DNA from: Streptococcus oralis subsp. tigurinus
GTDB lineage: Bacteria; Bacillota; Bacilli; Lactobacillales; Streptococcaceae
Length of the DNA: 64,000 bases
Assembly: GCF_002356415.1 (NCBI RefSeq)
Contig: NZ_AP018338.1
Span: 1,612,001 to 1,676,000 of the forward strand
Reading direction: 5' to 3'
Position 1 is the stretch's first letter. Each line of letters begins with the position of its first letter. Below the pieces are notes generated by a model. That model saw only the letters and a program-made list of their open reading frames with translations, did not search any database and was not told the DNA's origin. The position numbers were made by a program, and so were the translations under genes. Shown here piece after piece: positions 54,846 through 64,000 of this stretch.

Positions 54846-55400
54846 TTATAGTCCCATTAAACGATAAGCCTGGTCTCGGAGGTCCTTATCTGTTTCAAAT
54901 AGACCACGAGCGACTGTCGTCAAGGTTGCCGTGCCTGGTTTTCTGACCCCACGCATGCTCATACACATATGCTCAGCCTCAATGACAACAAAGGCTCCTT
55001 TAGCACCCAGATAGTCCATCAAGGCATCGGCCACTTCAATATTCAACCGTTCTTGAATCTGTGGTTTTTTAGAATAAACTTCAACTGTGCGGGCTAGCTT
55101 GGACAAACCTGCCACACGTCCATCTGGAATATAGGCAATGTGCGCTCTCCCATAGAAGGGCAAGAAGTGGTGTTCACACATGGTGTGGAAAAAGATATCC
55201 TTCTCCACCACCATATTATCGTCGATAATCTCAAAGGATTTTGACAAATGTTCCTCCGCAGTTTGGCCAAGACCTGAAAAAATTTCTTGGTACATACGAG
55301 CTACACGAGCAGGCGTTTCCTGCAAGCCCTCACGATTAGCGTCCTCTCCTACAGCCTCGATAATCATTTTTACAGCTGCTTCAATTTTTTGTGTATCCAT
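54846..55400 (-). CDS. folE: GTP cyclohydrolase I
   Basis: 184 residues. Zinc ligands in [13 protein letters not shown] (Cys-His) and the later Cys in [14 protein letters not shown]; substrate site [19 protein letters not shown]. It converts GTP to dihydroneopterin triphosphate, the first step of folate synthesis. Third gene of the cluster, three bases after folC. Confidence 0.97.
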   Translation of the reverse strand: MDTQKIEAAVKMIIEAVGEDANREGLQETPARVARMYQEIFSGLGQTAEEHLSKSFEIIDDNMVVEKDIFFHTMCEHHFLPFYGRAHIAYIPDGRVAGLSKLARTVEVYSKKPQIQERLNIEVADALMDYLGAKGAFVVIEAEHMCMSMRGVRKPGTATLTTVARGLFETDKDLRDQAYRLMGL

Positions 55401-55403
55401 TCT

Positions 55404-56705
55404 CTAGTTATTCCTCTCCATTAGGTAGGCTCTCACTTGGCTCAAGAAATACAAGGAACCCGTGACAATCCTAACTGTTTTTTTCTCTTCATTTTTATCT
55501 GTCAATTTCTGCTCTAGAACATCCTGCCAACTTTGGTAATTAAGATTTCTAGACTTGGCTGTCTCTTTCAGCACGCTTTCATCCGTCGCCCGACTATCGT
55601 CAAAATGGGTTAAAGTCAATTGACTATCTGGCATCGTCTCTAGTAAATCCAGCATATCATTCAAGGCCTTGGTTTTAATACACGTAAAGAGGATTTCCTT
55701 ATGATAATCCGCAAAGCGTTCTTGCAAGGTTGCCAATAAAGCCTTGATAGCATGGGGATTGTGGGCTCCATCCAAAAGCAACAATGGGTCTCTAGACACG
55801 ACCTCCAAACGCCCCGGCCAACTGGTTTCCTCAAGAGCTTGAGCAACCAAGGCATTACTTGCAAATTCTCGCCCAGTCTCCTGGCAATAAGTGTCTAGGA
55901 GGGCAAGCGCCATCCCCGCATTCTCGATCTGATGTAAACCAATCAGACCTGTTTGAAAGCAACCTTGTCTGACAGAACTAGTATAGTCAAAGATTTCGCC
56001 TGTCACCACACTTTCTTGATGACTGACTTGATAATCACTCCCATAGACAAGTCTCGGTGCATGTTTAACTTCTGCCATATGGTCGATAACAGCCAAGGCT
56101 TCTGGAGCAATGCGACCTGTCACCAAAGGAATATCTTGTTTGATAATACCAGCTTTCTGCTCTGCTATGGCTTCCAAGGTGTCACCAAGTAGGGCTACAT
56201 GATCCAGTCCAATGGTTGTGATGCCTGTTAAAATGGGCTGGCAAACATTGGTACTATCCAGAAGGCCACCCATGCCGACTTCCATGATAGCCACATCTAC
56301 TAGCTCTGAGGCAAAGTAATCATAAGCTAAAGCTGTGATAATCTCAAACTCAGTTGTTCCCTGCAAATTGTCAGCAGATTCTCCCTCAAGCAAAGACTGA
56401 TAGTCTGCCATGAGGGCTTCTAGCCTAGCCTCGGGAATGGATTCCCCATTAATGCTAATCTGATCCGTATAATGAATGAGATAGGGCGAGCTGAACACCC
56501 CAACTCTCAGTCCTAGCTTTTCCAGCATCTTTTTCAAAAAAGCAATGGTAGACCCCTTGCCGTTGGTCCCTCCGATATGGATGACCTTGAGTTTGAGATG
56601 GGGATTGCCTCGCAGAGCTAGGAGTTCTACCATGCGTTCCAAGCCAAAATGCGGTTGGTCCGTCCGGTAGTGGGCAATCCATTGATTGTTTTGAATTTCG
56701 TTCAT
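55404..56705 (-). CDS. folC: Dihydrofolate / folylpolyglutamate synthase
   Basis: 433 residues. ATP-binding loop HIGGTNGKGSTIAFLKKML (about 44-62), folate-site segments SPYLIHYTDQISING and TTIGLDHVALLGDTLEAIA, and the C-terminal Mur-ligase domain with LLLDGAHNPHA. It adds glutamate to dihydropteroate and extends the polyglutamate tail. Known as SulB in pneumococci. Confidence 0.96.
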   Translation of the reverse strand: MNEIQNNQWIAHYRTDQPHFGLERMVELLALRGNPHLKLKVIHIGGTNGKGSTIAFLKKMLEKLGLRVGVFSSPYLIHYTDQISINGESIPEARLEALMADYQSLLEGESADNLQGTTEFEIITALAYDYFASELVDVAIMEVGMGGLLDSTNVCQPILTGITTIGLDHVALLGDTLEAIAEQKAGIIKQDIPLVTGRIAPEALAVIDHMAEVKHAPRLVYGSDYQVSHQESVVTGEIFDYTSSVRQGCFQTGLIGLHQIENAGMALALLDTYCQETGREFASNALVAQALEETSWPGRLEVVSRDPLLLLDGAHNPHAIKALLATLQERFADYHKEILFTCIKTKALNDMLDLLETMPDSQLTLTHFDDSRATDESVLKETAKSRNLNYQSWQDVLEQKLTDKNEEKKTVRIVTGSLYFLSQVRAYLMERNN

Positions 56706-56706
56706 C

Positions 56707-57690
<984 letters not shown>

Positions 57691-57756
57691 CTATTTTACC
57701 ATAAAAAGAAAAAGATGGACACGCTAGTATTCATCTTTTCCAAGTAGGTCAATGGC

Positions 57757-58464
57757 TTAGAATGATAGGCCTAGATTTCTACTAATCAATACCAATAAGG
57801 CCAACAAACAAAATGCAATACCATTGAGAATCATATGAAGTAAAATGGACATCTCCAAACGCTCAGTCTTATAGGCTGTCCAAGTCAAAACCGTTGACAT
57901 TCCTCCATAAATAATCACAGAAGGCAGATTGGTTGGCGTATGGAGCAAGGCAAAGACGATTGCACCAACAACAAAGCCAAGTTTTTCTTTTCCACGGAAG
58001 ATCTTTTGGGGAATAATTCCACGACACAAAATTTCTTCACAAATCGGCGCAATCAAGACTAGTAGAAAGAAAGTTGAAATCAAGGAACTATTCTGAACCA
58101 AACCATTCAGTATTGATTGGTTATTGGTTGTTGCCTCATTTGTTAGTCGAAGCAGGAGTGAACCCAAGAGATTTGTCGCAAAAATCACTAGATAACTCAG
58201 TACCAAGCGAGCCAAGTCTTTTGCCTTAAAAAAGGATAGATTAAAAGTAGCAAGTTGTGTTTTTCGTGCACCAATAATGAATACAATCAAAACGACTATG
58301 GATAGGGCACCTACTAAGAGACCTGACTGTAAAATTGGAAACTGTTTGTTTGCTAAAAACAAAGCAAGTCCTATGGGAAATTGAGATAGAACAAAAGCTA
58401 CCAAAAGGATAATCACCCATTTCCCTCTGTTTAAAACCTCTTGCCAAATCGTCTTATCTTTCAT
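57757..58464 (-). CDS. CPBP-family membrane endopeptidase (CAAX-like)
   Basis: 235 residues with about six to eight membrane spans. The Abi motifs are present: EEILCRGII (Glu-Glu-x-x-x-Arg), FALLHTPTNL (His) and a third conserved His (LLHMILNGIAF). Families of this kind act as intramembrane proteases; in streptococci some are immunity proteins of bacteriocin loci, but no bacteriocin genes are near. The substrate is unknown. Divergent neighbours none; it is followed by the folP cluster 100 bp downstream on the same strand. Confidence 0.87.
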   Translation of the reverse strand: MKDKTIWQEVLNRGKWVIILLVAFVLSQFPIGLALFLANKQFPILQSGLLVGALSIVVLIVFIIGARKTQLATFNLSFFKAKDLARLVLSYLVIFATNLLGSLLLRLTNEATTNNQSILNGLVQNSSLISTFFLLVLIAPICEEILCRGIIPQKIFRGKEKLGFVVGAIVFALLHTPTNLPSVIIYGGMSTVLTWTAYKTERLEMSILLHMILNGIAFCLLALLVLISRNLGLSF

Positions 58465-58484
58465 GATGTACCTCCTTATAATTA

Positions 58485-58505
58485 AAAAGGGGAGACTCCC
58501 CTTTT
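58485..58505 (-). terminator. Terminator of the purine permease
   Basis: Perfect palindrome AAAAGGGGAG/CTCCCCTTTT, flanked by T and A runs, directly after the permease stop. Confidence 0.85.
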
Positions 58506-58518
58506 TCTATTATATCAT

Positions 58519-59937
58519 TTATAGCGCCATACTGATATAGTTAAGGATAAACAAGGCATCCAAAATCCAAATCATCGCGTGCACGTCCTTTGCTTGACCT
58601 TTGACAACTTTTGTTAACGTATAAGTCAAGAAACCAACTGCAATCCCTTGTGTGATAGAGTAGCTGAATCCCATGAAGATAGATGTAAAGAAGGCAGGGA
58701 CAGCTTCAGCCATATCATCCCAATGGATGTTTTTCAAACTACCAAGCATCATAATCCCAACGATAATCAAAATTGGAGCCGTCGCAGCTGATGGAACAAT
58801 TGCCAAAAGTGGACTAAAGAAACTTGAAATTGCAAAACAAATCGCAACCACTAAGGCAGTTAATCCAGTACGTCCACCTGCACCAATACCAGCAGCAGAC
58901 TCGACATAAGTCGTTACGTTTGAAGTACCTGCGATGGCACCAATTGAAGTACCAATCAAGTCAGAGTAAAGAGCCTTATCTAACTTATCTGATTGGTGAT
59001 TTTCACCATTTGTTGCTACGATACCGACTTTTTCACCTGTACCGATCAAAGTACCAATTGTGTCAAAAATATCTGTCAACGAGAAGGCCAGAATAGCCAT
59101 AAGTGTTTCCGGTAGACGAGCAGTGTCTGAGATTAAAGCACCCAATCCTTGTGAGCCAAGTGCTGCACCAAAGATTGTCTTCAAATCTTCAAAGGCTGCA
59201 CCTACATGGTTATTAGAAAAATCAATGCTTGATACATCAACCAAACCAACAGCGATAGCAAGAACTGTCGTTGTTAGAATAGAAAGGATGATTCCTCCCT
59301 TGATACCCTTAATAACAAAGAAAATCGTAATCGCCAAACCTGCAATAGCCACTAAAACAGCCGGATTATTAAAGCTAACCAAGCCTGGAACTGCTGAAGA
59401 ATTTGCTGTAATGGCTGCTTGCGCCTTATCAGCACCTTCACCGGCAACTGTATAATTTCCTGGATCGATAGAGAATTTCAAAAGGCCAGCATTCTTAATC
59501 CCTACATAAGCAAGAAAGACACCGATACCTGCTGAAATCGCAGAACGAAGAGCGTTTGGAATTGACTCAATGATCATTTTCCGAACATTTGTTAAGGTAA
59601 TGATTAGTGAAATAATCCCACAGATAAAGACCATAGCCAAGGCCTCTTGCCATGAATAACCAAGTCCAAATACGACTGTAAAGGTAAAGAAGGCATTGAG
59701 TCCCATACCTGGTGCTTGAGCGTATGGCAGGTTCGCATAGAAGGCCATCATCAGAGTACCAGCTACCGCACCAATAATCGTTGCTAGGAAGACACCTTGA
59801 GCAGGCATCCCTGTCTGCGCAAGCATTTGTGGGTTTACAAAGAGAATGTAACTCATTGCAAAGAAAGTTGTTAAACCAGCGAGAACCTCCGTACGAACGT
59901 CTGTTCCGTTCTCTTTTAGTTTAAATAGTTTGTCCAT
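58519..59937 (-). CDS. Purine permease of the AzgA-type NCS2 family
   Basis: 472 residues from the second of two adjacent ATGs (59937), which has the better spacing from AAGGAG. About twelve to fourteen membrane spans. Motifs GLTTFFAMSYILFVNPQML near the start, FTVVFGLGYSWQEALAMVFI, FSLTDIFDTIGTLIGTGEKVG (conserved DxFDT) and TSNVTTYVESAAGIGAGGRTGLTA belong to AzgA/PbuG hypoxanthine-guanine importers. A PurBox-like sequence at the transcription start and the presence of purR in the window fit purine control. No purine riboswitch is seen. Confidence 0.9.
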   Translation of the reverse strand: MDKLFKLKENGTDVRTEVLAGLTTFFAMSYILFVNPQMLAQTGMPAQGVFLATIIGAVAGTLMMAFYANLPYAQAPGMGLNAFFTFTVVFGLGYSWQEALAMVFICGIISLIITLTNVRKMIIESIPNALRSAISAGIGVFLAYVGIKNAGLLKFSIDPGNYTVAGEGADKAQAAITANSSAVPGLVSFNNPAVLVAIAGLAITIFFVIKGIKGGIILSILTTTVLAIAVGLVDVSSIDFSNNHVGAAFEDLKTIFGAALGSQGLGALISDTARLPETLMAILAFSLTDIFDTIGTLIGTGEKVGIVATNGENHQSDKLDKALYSDLIGTSIGAIAGTSNVTTYVESAAGIGAGGRTGLTALVVAICFAISSFFSPLLAIVPSAATAPILIIVGIMMLGSLKNIHWDDMAEAVPAFFTSIFMGFSYSITQGIAVGFLTYTLTKVVKGQAKDVHAMIWILDALFILNYISMAL

Positions 59938-59955
59938 CATAAATCTCCTTTTGTT

Positions 59956-59980
59956 TTTTACGAACAATATGAGTATTATA
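59956..59980 (-). promoter_or_regulatory. Purine permease promoter with PurBox-like site
   Basis: Minus strand extended -10 TGATATAAT (hexamer 59975-59980). The plus-strand sequence TTTTACGAACAAT (59956-59968), two mismatches from AWWWCCGAACWWT, covers the predicted start. Confidence 0.45.
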
Positions 59981-60123
59981 TCATTTATCATTCACCTTTT
60001 CAATATGTTTGTTTGAATTATTTAACAAAATGAAATTTTTATTTTTTGTTTTGAGTCTGTTTTTCTTCTTTCTTTTTGATATAATAGTAGACATCTTATC
60101 TGGAATCTACTAGGAAGGTTTAT

Positions 60124-60936
60124 ATGACAAAAAAAATTATTGCAGTCGATTTGGACGGAACCTTGCTCAATAGCGAAAGCAAGCTCTCCGATTTTACCAA
60201 AGAGACAATCAAAAAAATTTCAGAAAAAGGGCACCATGTTATCATCACGACGGGGCGTCCGTATCGCATGGCAAAAGACTTCTACCGCGAACTAGAGCTA
60301 CATACTCCTATGATTAACTTTAATGGTTCCCTTACCCATCTACCAGGACAGGCTTGGGAGCACGAAAGATGCTTAACCTTGGACAAAAAATATCTCCTAG
60401 ATATGGTCAAACGTAAAGAGGATATTCAGGCCGACTTTATTGCAGGAGAATACCGTAAGAAATTTTACATTACAGCTCCAAATGAAGAAATTGCGGACCC
60501 TAAACTATTTGGCGTAGAGAACTTCCAACCAGAAAATCAATTCAAACCCGAACGAGTAACCAAGAATCCTAACTGCATTCTCTTGCAAACAAGGGTTGAG
60601 GACAAATACGCTCTAGCGGACGAGATGAATCGTTTTTATCAGCACCAACTAGCTATCAACACCTGGGGTGGGCCACTCAACATCCTCGAGTGTACTCCCA
60701 AGGGTGTAAACAAAGCCTTTGCTCTAGAGTACTTGCTCAATGTTATGAATCGTGATAAAAAAGACTTAATCGCCTTTGGTGATGAACATAATGATACGGA
60801 AATGTTGGCATTTGCAGGCAAGGGATATGCTATGAAAAACGCCAATCCTTCTCTCATTCCATATGCAGACGAACAACTTCCTCTAACCAATGAAGAAGAC
60901 GGGGTAGCCCACGCTTTACAAAATTTATTCCTATAA
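60124..60936 (+). CDS. Cof-type HAD-IIB family phosphatase
   Basis: 270 residues. Motif I AVDLDGTLLNS (nucleophile and acid Asp), motif II IITTGRPY, motif III Lys in KGVNKAFAL and motif IV FGDEHNDTEML. The large C2B cap domain (about 85-185) marks the subfamily that removes phosphate from sugar phosphates or nucleotides such as FMN and pyridoxal phosphate. Substrate not known. Single gene with terminator. Confidence 0.92.
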   Translation: MTKKIIAVDLDGTLLNSESKLSDFTKETIKKISEKGHHVIITTGRPYRMAKDFYRELELHTPMINFNGSLTHLPGQAWEHERCLTLDKKYLLDMVKRKEDIQADFIAGEYRKKFYITAPNEEIADPKLFGVENFQPENQFKPERVTKNPNCILLQTRVEDKYALADEMNRFYQHQLAINTWGGPLNILECTPKGVNKAFALEYLLNVMNRDKKDLIAFGDEHNDTEMLAFAGKGYAMKNANPSLIPYADEQLPLTNEEDGVAHALQNLFL

Positions 60937-60972
60937 AAAGGAAGATTGCTATCCTGCAATCTTTCCTTTTTA
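60937..60972 (+). terminator. Terminator of the Cof phosphatase gene
   Basis: Stem AAAAGGAAGATTGC/GCAATCTTTCCTTTT with loop TATCCT, then T run. Confidence 0.9.
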
Positions 60973-61124
60973 TTTTCATTCTATTTTCATAAAGGTCACT
61001 CATTTTCAGTATTTTTATATTAAATTTTCTATTGCTATTTTCATATATTTCTTGAACTTATTTATATATTAACATTTTGTAAGCCTGTTTTCATTGAAAA
61101 CTTTTACAATTTTCGAAAAAGTAG

Positions 61125-61153
61125 TTGATTTTTATATGAAAACGATTTATACT
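61125..61153 (+). promoter_or_regulatory. manLMN promoter with cre-like site
   Basis: -35 TTGATT (61125-61130), 17-bp spacer, -10 TATACT (61148-61153). Between them, 61136-61151 reads ATGAAAACGATTTATA, 14 of 16 matches to the CcpA site with a perfect left half. Upstream, GTTTTCATTGAAAAC (about 61087-61101) is a nearly perfect palindrome. Confidence 0.65.
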
Positions 61154-61216
61154 AGGTACGTCTGAGGTTTTTAGGAAACCTATAAGTCAAACATTTTAAA
61201 AGGAGGAATGACAATA

Positions 61217-62206
61217 ATGAGTATCGGAATCATTATTGCGAGCCACGGCGAATTTGCTGCGGGTATTCATCAGTCAGGATCTATGATCTTTGGTGAACAA
61301 GAAAAGGTTCAAGTTGTAACCTTTATGCCAAATGAAGGTCCAGATGATCTTTACGCTAAATTCAACAACGCTGTGGCTGCATTTGACGCAGAAGATGAGG
61401 TTCTAGTATTGGCTGACCTTTGGAGTGGATCTCCGTTCAACCAAGCTAGCCGCGTGATGGGAGAAAACCCTGAGCGTAAATTTGCCATCATCACAGGGCT
61501 TAACTTGCCGATGTTGATCCAAGCCTACACAGAGCGCCTTATGGACGCGAATGCAGGTGTGGATAAAGTCGCTGCGAATATCATTACAGAAGCCAAAGAT
61601 GGCATCAAGGCTCTTCCAGAAGAGCTTAACCCAGTTGAGGAAGTTGCAACTGCTGCAGCTGCTCCAGTTACCCAAGCTGCTATCCCAGAAGGAACTGTTA
61701 TCGGAGACGGTAAATTGAAAATCAATCTTGCCCGTCTTGACACACGTCTTCTTCACGGACAAGTCGCAACTGCTTGGACACCAGATTCAAAAGCAGACCG
61801 TATCATCGTTGCATCAGATAACGTTGCAAACGACGAATTGCGTAAAGAATTGATCAAACAAGCAGCTCCTAACGGAGTAAAAGCCAACGTTGTCCCAATC
61901 AAAAAATTGATTGAGGTTGCAAAAGACCCTCGTTTTGGTAACACACATGCTCTTATCTTGTTTGAAACACCCCAAGATGCCCTTCGTGCCATCGAAGGTG
62001 GCGTGCCAATCAAGACCCTTAACGTTGGTTCTATGGCCCACTCAACAGGTAAAACAATGATCAATAACGTCTTGTCTATGGACAAAGATGATGTTGCAAC
62101 ATTTGAAAAAATGCGTGACCTCGGTGTTGAATTTGACGTACGTAAAGTACCAAATGACACGAAAAAAGATTTGTTTGACTTGATTAACAAAGCGAACGTT
62201 CAATAA
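61217..62206 (+). CDS. manL: PTS mannose/glucose transporter subunit IIAB
   Basis: 329 residues from ATG 61217; AGGAGGA is nine bases before it, while the ATG at 61208 touches the ribosome site. The IIA domain (1-135) has the phosphorylated His 10 in [10 protein letters not shown]; an Ala/Pro-rich linker (about 140-160) joins it to the IIB domain, whose His 180 is in [15 protein letters not shown]. Phosphate passes HPr to His 10 to His 180 to the sugar. This is the main glucose/mannose transporter of streptococci, and also a receptor for class IIa bacteriocins through ManMN. Confidence 0.96.
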   Translation: MSIGIIIASHGEFAAGIHQSGSMIFGEQEKVQVVTFMPNEGPDDLYAKFNNAVAAFDAEDEVLVLADLWSGSPFNQASRVMGENPERKFAIITGLNLPMLIQAYTERLMDANAGVDKVAANIITEAKDGIKALPEELNPVEEVATAAAAPVTQAAIPEGTVIGDGKLKINLARLDTRLLHGQVATAWTPDSKADRIIVASDNVANDELRKELIKQAAPNGVKANVVPIKKLIEVAKDPRFGNTHALILFETPQDALRAIEGGVPIKTLNVGSMAHSTGKTMINNVLSMDKDDVATFEKMRDLGVEFDVRKVPNDTKKDLFDLINKANVQ

Positions 62207-62280
62207 TTTAGAATCTTCTCTCGAACTCTTAGAAGAAAGATTTTACACTTTATATAATTAAATAGAAAAGGAATAAAACC

Positions 62281-63093
62281 ATGTCAGATATTTCAATCAT
62301 TTCTGCTATCTTGGTTGTAGTTGTTGCCTTCCTTGCAGGTCTTGAAGGTATCCTCGACCAATTCCAATTCCATCAACCAATCGTCGCATGTACCCTTATC
62401 GGACTTGTAACAGGTAACCTCGAAGCAGGTGTTATGCTTGGTGGATCTCTTCAAATGATCGCCCTTGGTTGGGCTAACATCGGAGCTGCCGTAGCTCCTG
62501 ACGCTGCTCTTGCATCTGTTGCCGCAGCGATCATCTTGATCAAAGGTGGTAACTTTACTACCGAAGGTATCGCCGTCGCAACAGCCACAGCTATCCCTCT
62601 TGCCGTAGCCGGACTTTTCTTGACAATGATTGTTCGTACAATCTCAGTTGCCTTAGTTCACTCAGCTGACGCAGCTGCAAAAGAAGGAAACATTGCGGCT
62701 GTTGAACGCGCTCACTACTTTGCCCTTGTTCTTCAAGGTCTTCGTATCGCTATCCCTGCAGCCTTCCTTATCGCTATCCCTGCTTCTGCTGTTCAAGACG
62801 CTCTTGGCCTAATGCCAGAATGGTTGAATGGTGGTATGGCTGTCGGTGGTGCTATGGTCGTTGCCGTTGGTTACGCTATGGTTATCAATATGATGGCAAC
62901 TCGTGAAGTATGGCCATTCTTCGCTATCGGTTTTGCTCTTGCAGCAATCTCTCAATTGACTTTGATTGCCCTTGGTGTCATCGGTGTTGCCCTTGCCTTC
63001 ATCTACCTCAACCTTTCTAAACAAGGTGGAAACGGTGGCGGAGGAGCTGCAACTTCTAACGATCCAATCGGTGATATCCTAGAAGACTACTAG
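62281..63093 (+). CDS. manM: PTS mannose/glucose transporter subunit IIC
   Basis: 270 residues, mostly membrane. Conserved motif GLVTGNLEAGVMLGGSLQMIALGWANIGAAVAPDAALAS is split over two lines of the family pattern: the extended loop GGSLQMIALGW is the IIC signature. With IID it makes the sugar channel. It follows manL after 74 bp and precedes manN by 14 bp. Confidence 0.95.
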   Translation: MSDISIISAILVVVVAFLAGLEGILDQFQFHQPIVACTLIGLVTGNLEAGVMLGGSLQMIALGWANIGAAVAPDAALASVAAAIILIKGGNFTTEGIAVATATAIPLAVAGLFLTMIVRTISVALVHSADAAAKEGNIAAVERAHYFALVLQGLRIAIPAAFLIAIPASAVQDALGLMPEWLNGGMAVGGAMVVAVGYAMVINMMATREVWPFFAIGFALAAISQLTLIALGVIGVALAFIYLNLSKQGGNGGGGAATSNDPIGDILEDY

Positions 63094-63107
63094 AAAGGGG
63101 AACAATC

Positions 63108-64000
63108 ATGGCTGAAAAAATTCAATTATCAAAATCAGATCGCCAAAAAGTTTGGTGGCGTTCACAATTCCTTCAAGGTTCATGGAACTACGAACGTATG
63201 CAAAACTTGGGTTGGGCTTACTCTTTGATCCCAGCTATCAAGAAACTTTACACTAAAAAAGAAGACCAAGCTGCTGCTCTTGAGCGCCACCTTGAGTTCT
63301 TCAACACTCACCCATACGTAGCTGCTCCAATCATGGGGGTTACTCTTGCACTTGAAGAAGAACGCGCAAACGGTACAGAAATCGATGACGCTGCTATCCA
63401 AGGTGTTAAGATCGGTATGATGGGACCTCTTGCTGGTATCGGTGACCCAGTCTTCTGGTTTACAGTTCGTCCGATCCTTGGTGCCCTTGGTGCATCACTT
63501 GCTGCAACTGGTAACATCGTTGGACCACTTCTCTTCTTCTTTGGATGGAATGCAATCCGTATGTCATTCCTTTGGTATACACAAGAGTTTGGTTACAAGG
63601 CTGGATCTGAAATCACTAAAGACATGTCAGGTGGTATCTTGAAAGACATCACTAAGGGTGCATCTATCCTTGGTATGTTCATCCTTGCCGTTCTTGTACA
63701 ACGTTGGGTATCCATCAACTTCACTATCAACCTTCCAGGCAAACAATTGTCAGAAGGTGCCTACATCAACTTCCCAGAAGGTCCTGTTACAGGAGCTGAG
63801 TTGAAGGGCATTCTTGGTCAAGCGCTTAGTGGTATGAGCCTAGATAGAGTTCAACCACAAACGCTTCAAGGTCAGTTGGACTCATTGATTCCAGGATTGA
63901 TGGGACTTCTCCTTACTTTCCTTTGCATGTGGTTGCTTAAGAAAAAAGTATCACCAATCGCAATCATCCTTGCTCTCTTTGCAGTAGGTATCGCAGCTCG
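63108..64000 (+). CDS. manN: PTS mannose/glucose transporter subunit IID, 3' end outside window
   Basis: The frame is open from ATG 63108 (AAAGGGG upstream) to the edge, 297 codons, and lacks only about the last few residues. It starts MAEKIQLSKSDRQKVWWRS; GSWNYERMQNLGWAYSLIPAI, FNTHPYVAAPIMGVTLALEE and GMMGPLAGIGDPVFWFTVRPI are IID motifs. A loop of about 60 residues near 200-260 (GKQLSEGAYINFPEGPV) is the extracellular IID insertion, the region that is important in bacteriocin recognition. Confidence 0.95.
   Translation, partial: MAEKIQLSKSDRQKVWWRSQFLQGSWNYERMQNLGWAYSLIPAIKKLYTKKEDQAAALERHLEFFNTHPYVAAPIMGVTLALEEERANGTEIDDAAIQGVKIGMMGPLAGIGDPVFWFTVRPILGALGASLAATGNIVGPLLFFFGWNAIRMSFLWYTQEFGYKAGSEITKDMSGGILKDITKGASILGMFILAVLVQRWVSINFTINLPGKQLSEGAYINFPEGPVTGAELKGILGQALSGMSLDRVQPQTLQGQLDSLIPGLMGLLLTFLCMWLLKKKVSPIAIILALFAVGIAA

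Overview
The window is a low-GC Firmicute chromosome segment. Gene content and order point to Streptococcus, mitis group (relatives of S. pneumoniae, S. mitis and S. oralis). Diagnostic pieces are the amiACDEF oligopeptide permease with its lipoprotein AmiA, the competence nuclease EndA with EpuA next to murA, the pneumococcal-type folate cluster folP-folC-folE-folBK (sulABCD), ccpA, and the manLMN phosphotransferase system. Most of it is conserved core genome. No CRISPR array, complete insertion sequence, prophage or rRNA operon is visible.

Layout. 1-900: an acetyltransferase cut by the window edge and the remnant of a tyrosine integrase beside the 3' end of rpsI. 900-8130: rplM-rpsI behind an L13 leader, a two-gene ABC exporter, and pheS-pheT behind a T-box. 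8270-10550: a PAP2 phosphatase and the riboflavin transporter ribU under an FMN riboswitch, then trmL with an unusual structured leader ending in a terminator-like hairpin. 10790-13585: trkA-trkH for potassium uptake. 13670-20220: the ami operon. 20460-20600: tRNA-Cys. 20680-29490: a CNNM/CorC protein, murA-epuA-endA, rsmD-coaD-sepM, asnA, a BI-1 protein and a SpoU methyltransferase. 29500-34000: acylphosphatase, YidC, pflA, lysA, purR. 34030-41540: a long minus-strand run of RNA, ribosome-assembly and housekeeping genes (tatD, rnmV, rsmA, rsgA, rpe, thiN, rmuC, cbf1/yhaM). 41680-45920: a KimA-like potassium importer, rpmH, an aminotransferase and a universal stress protein. 46040-48600: a large secreted Tyr/Asn-rich and Pro-rich protein with a terminal CAP-like domain, with a 500-bp non-coding region upstream. 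48640-54000: a HAD hydrolase fused to a MazG-like domain, asparaginase, ccpA, a DUF960 protein and a membrane protein with a predicted permuted NlpC/P60-like domain. 54000-60940: folate genes, a CPBP protease, a purine permease and a Cof phosphatase. 61200-64000: manLMN, with manN running off the edge.

How the parts connect. CcpA is encoded here, and cre-like sites lie at the ccpA, pflA and manLMN promoters and in the region upstream of the secreted Tyr-rich protein. PurR is encoded here, and PurBox-like sequences sit at its own promoter and at the purine permease promoter. Potassium uptake is represented twice, by TrkAH and the KimA-like carrier.

The observations most worth following are three genes whose extended -10 box lies so close that the transcript should start at the AUG (leaderless mRNAs), the trmL leader RNA, the secreted Tyr-rich protein, the DUF308/NlpC-like membrane protein of the folate operon, and a small ORF plus unknown tail-anchored protein between rnmV and rsmA. 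No clearly new multi-gene defence or mobile system is visible.
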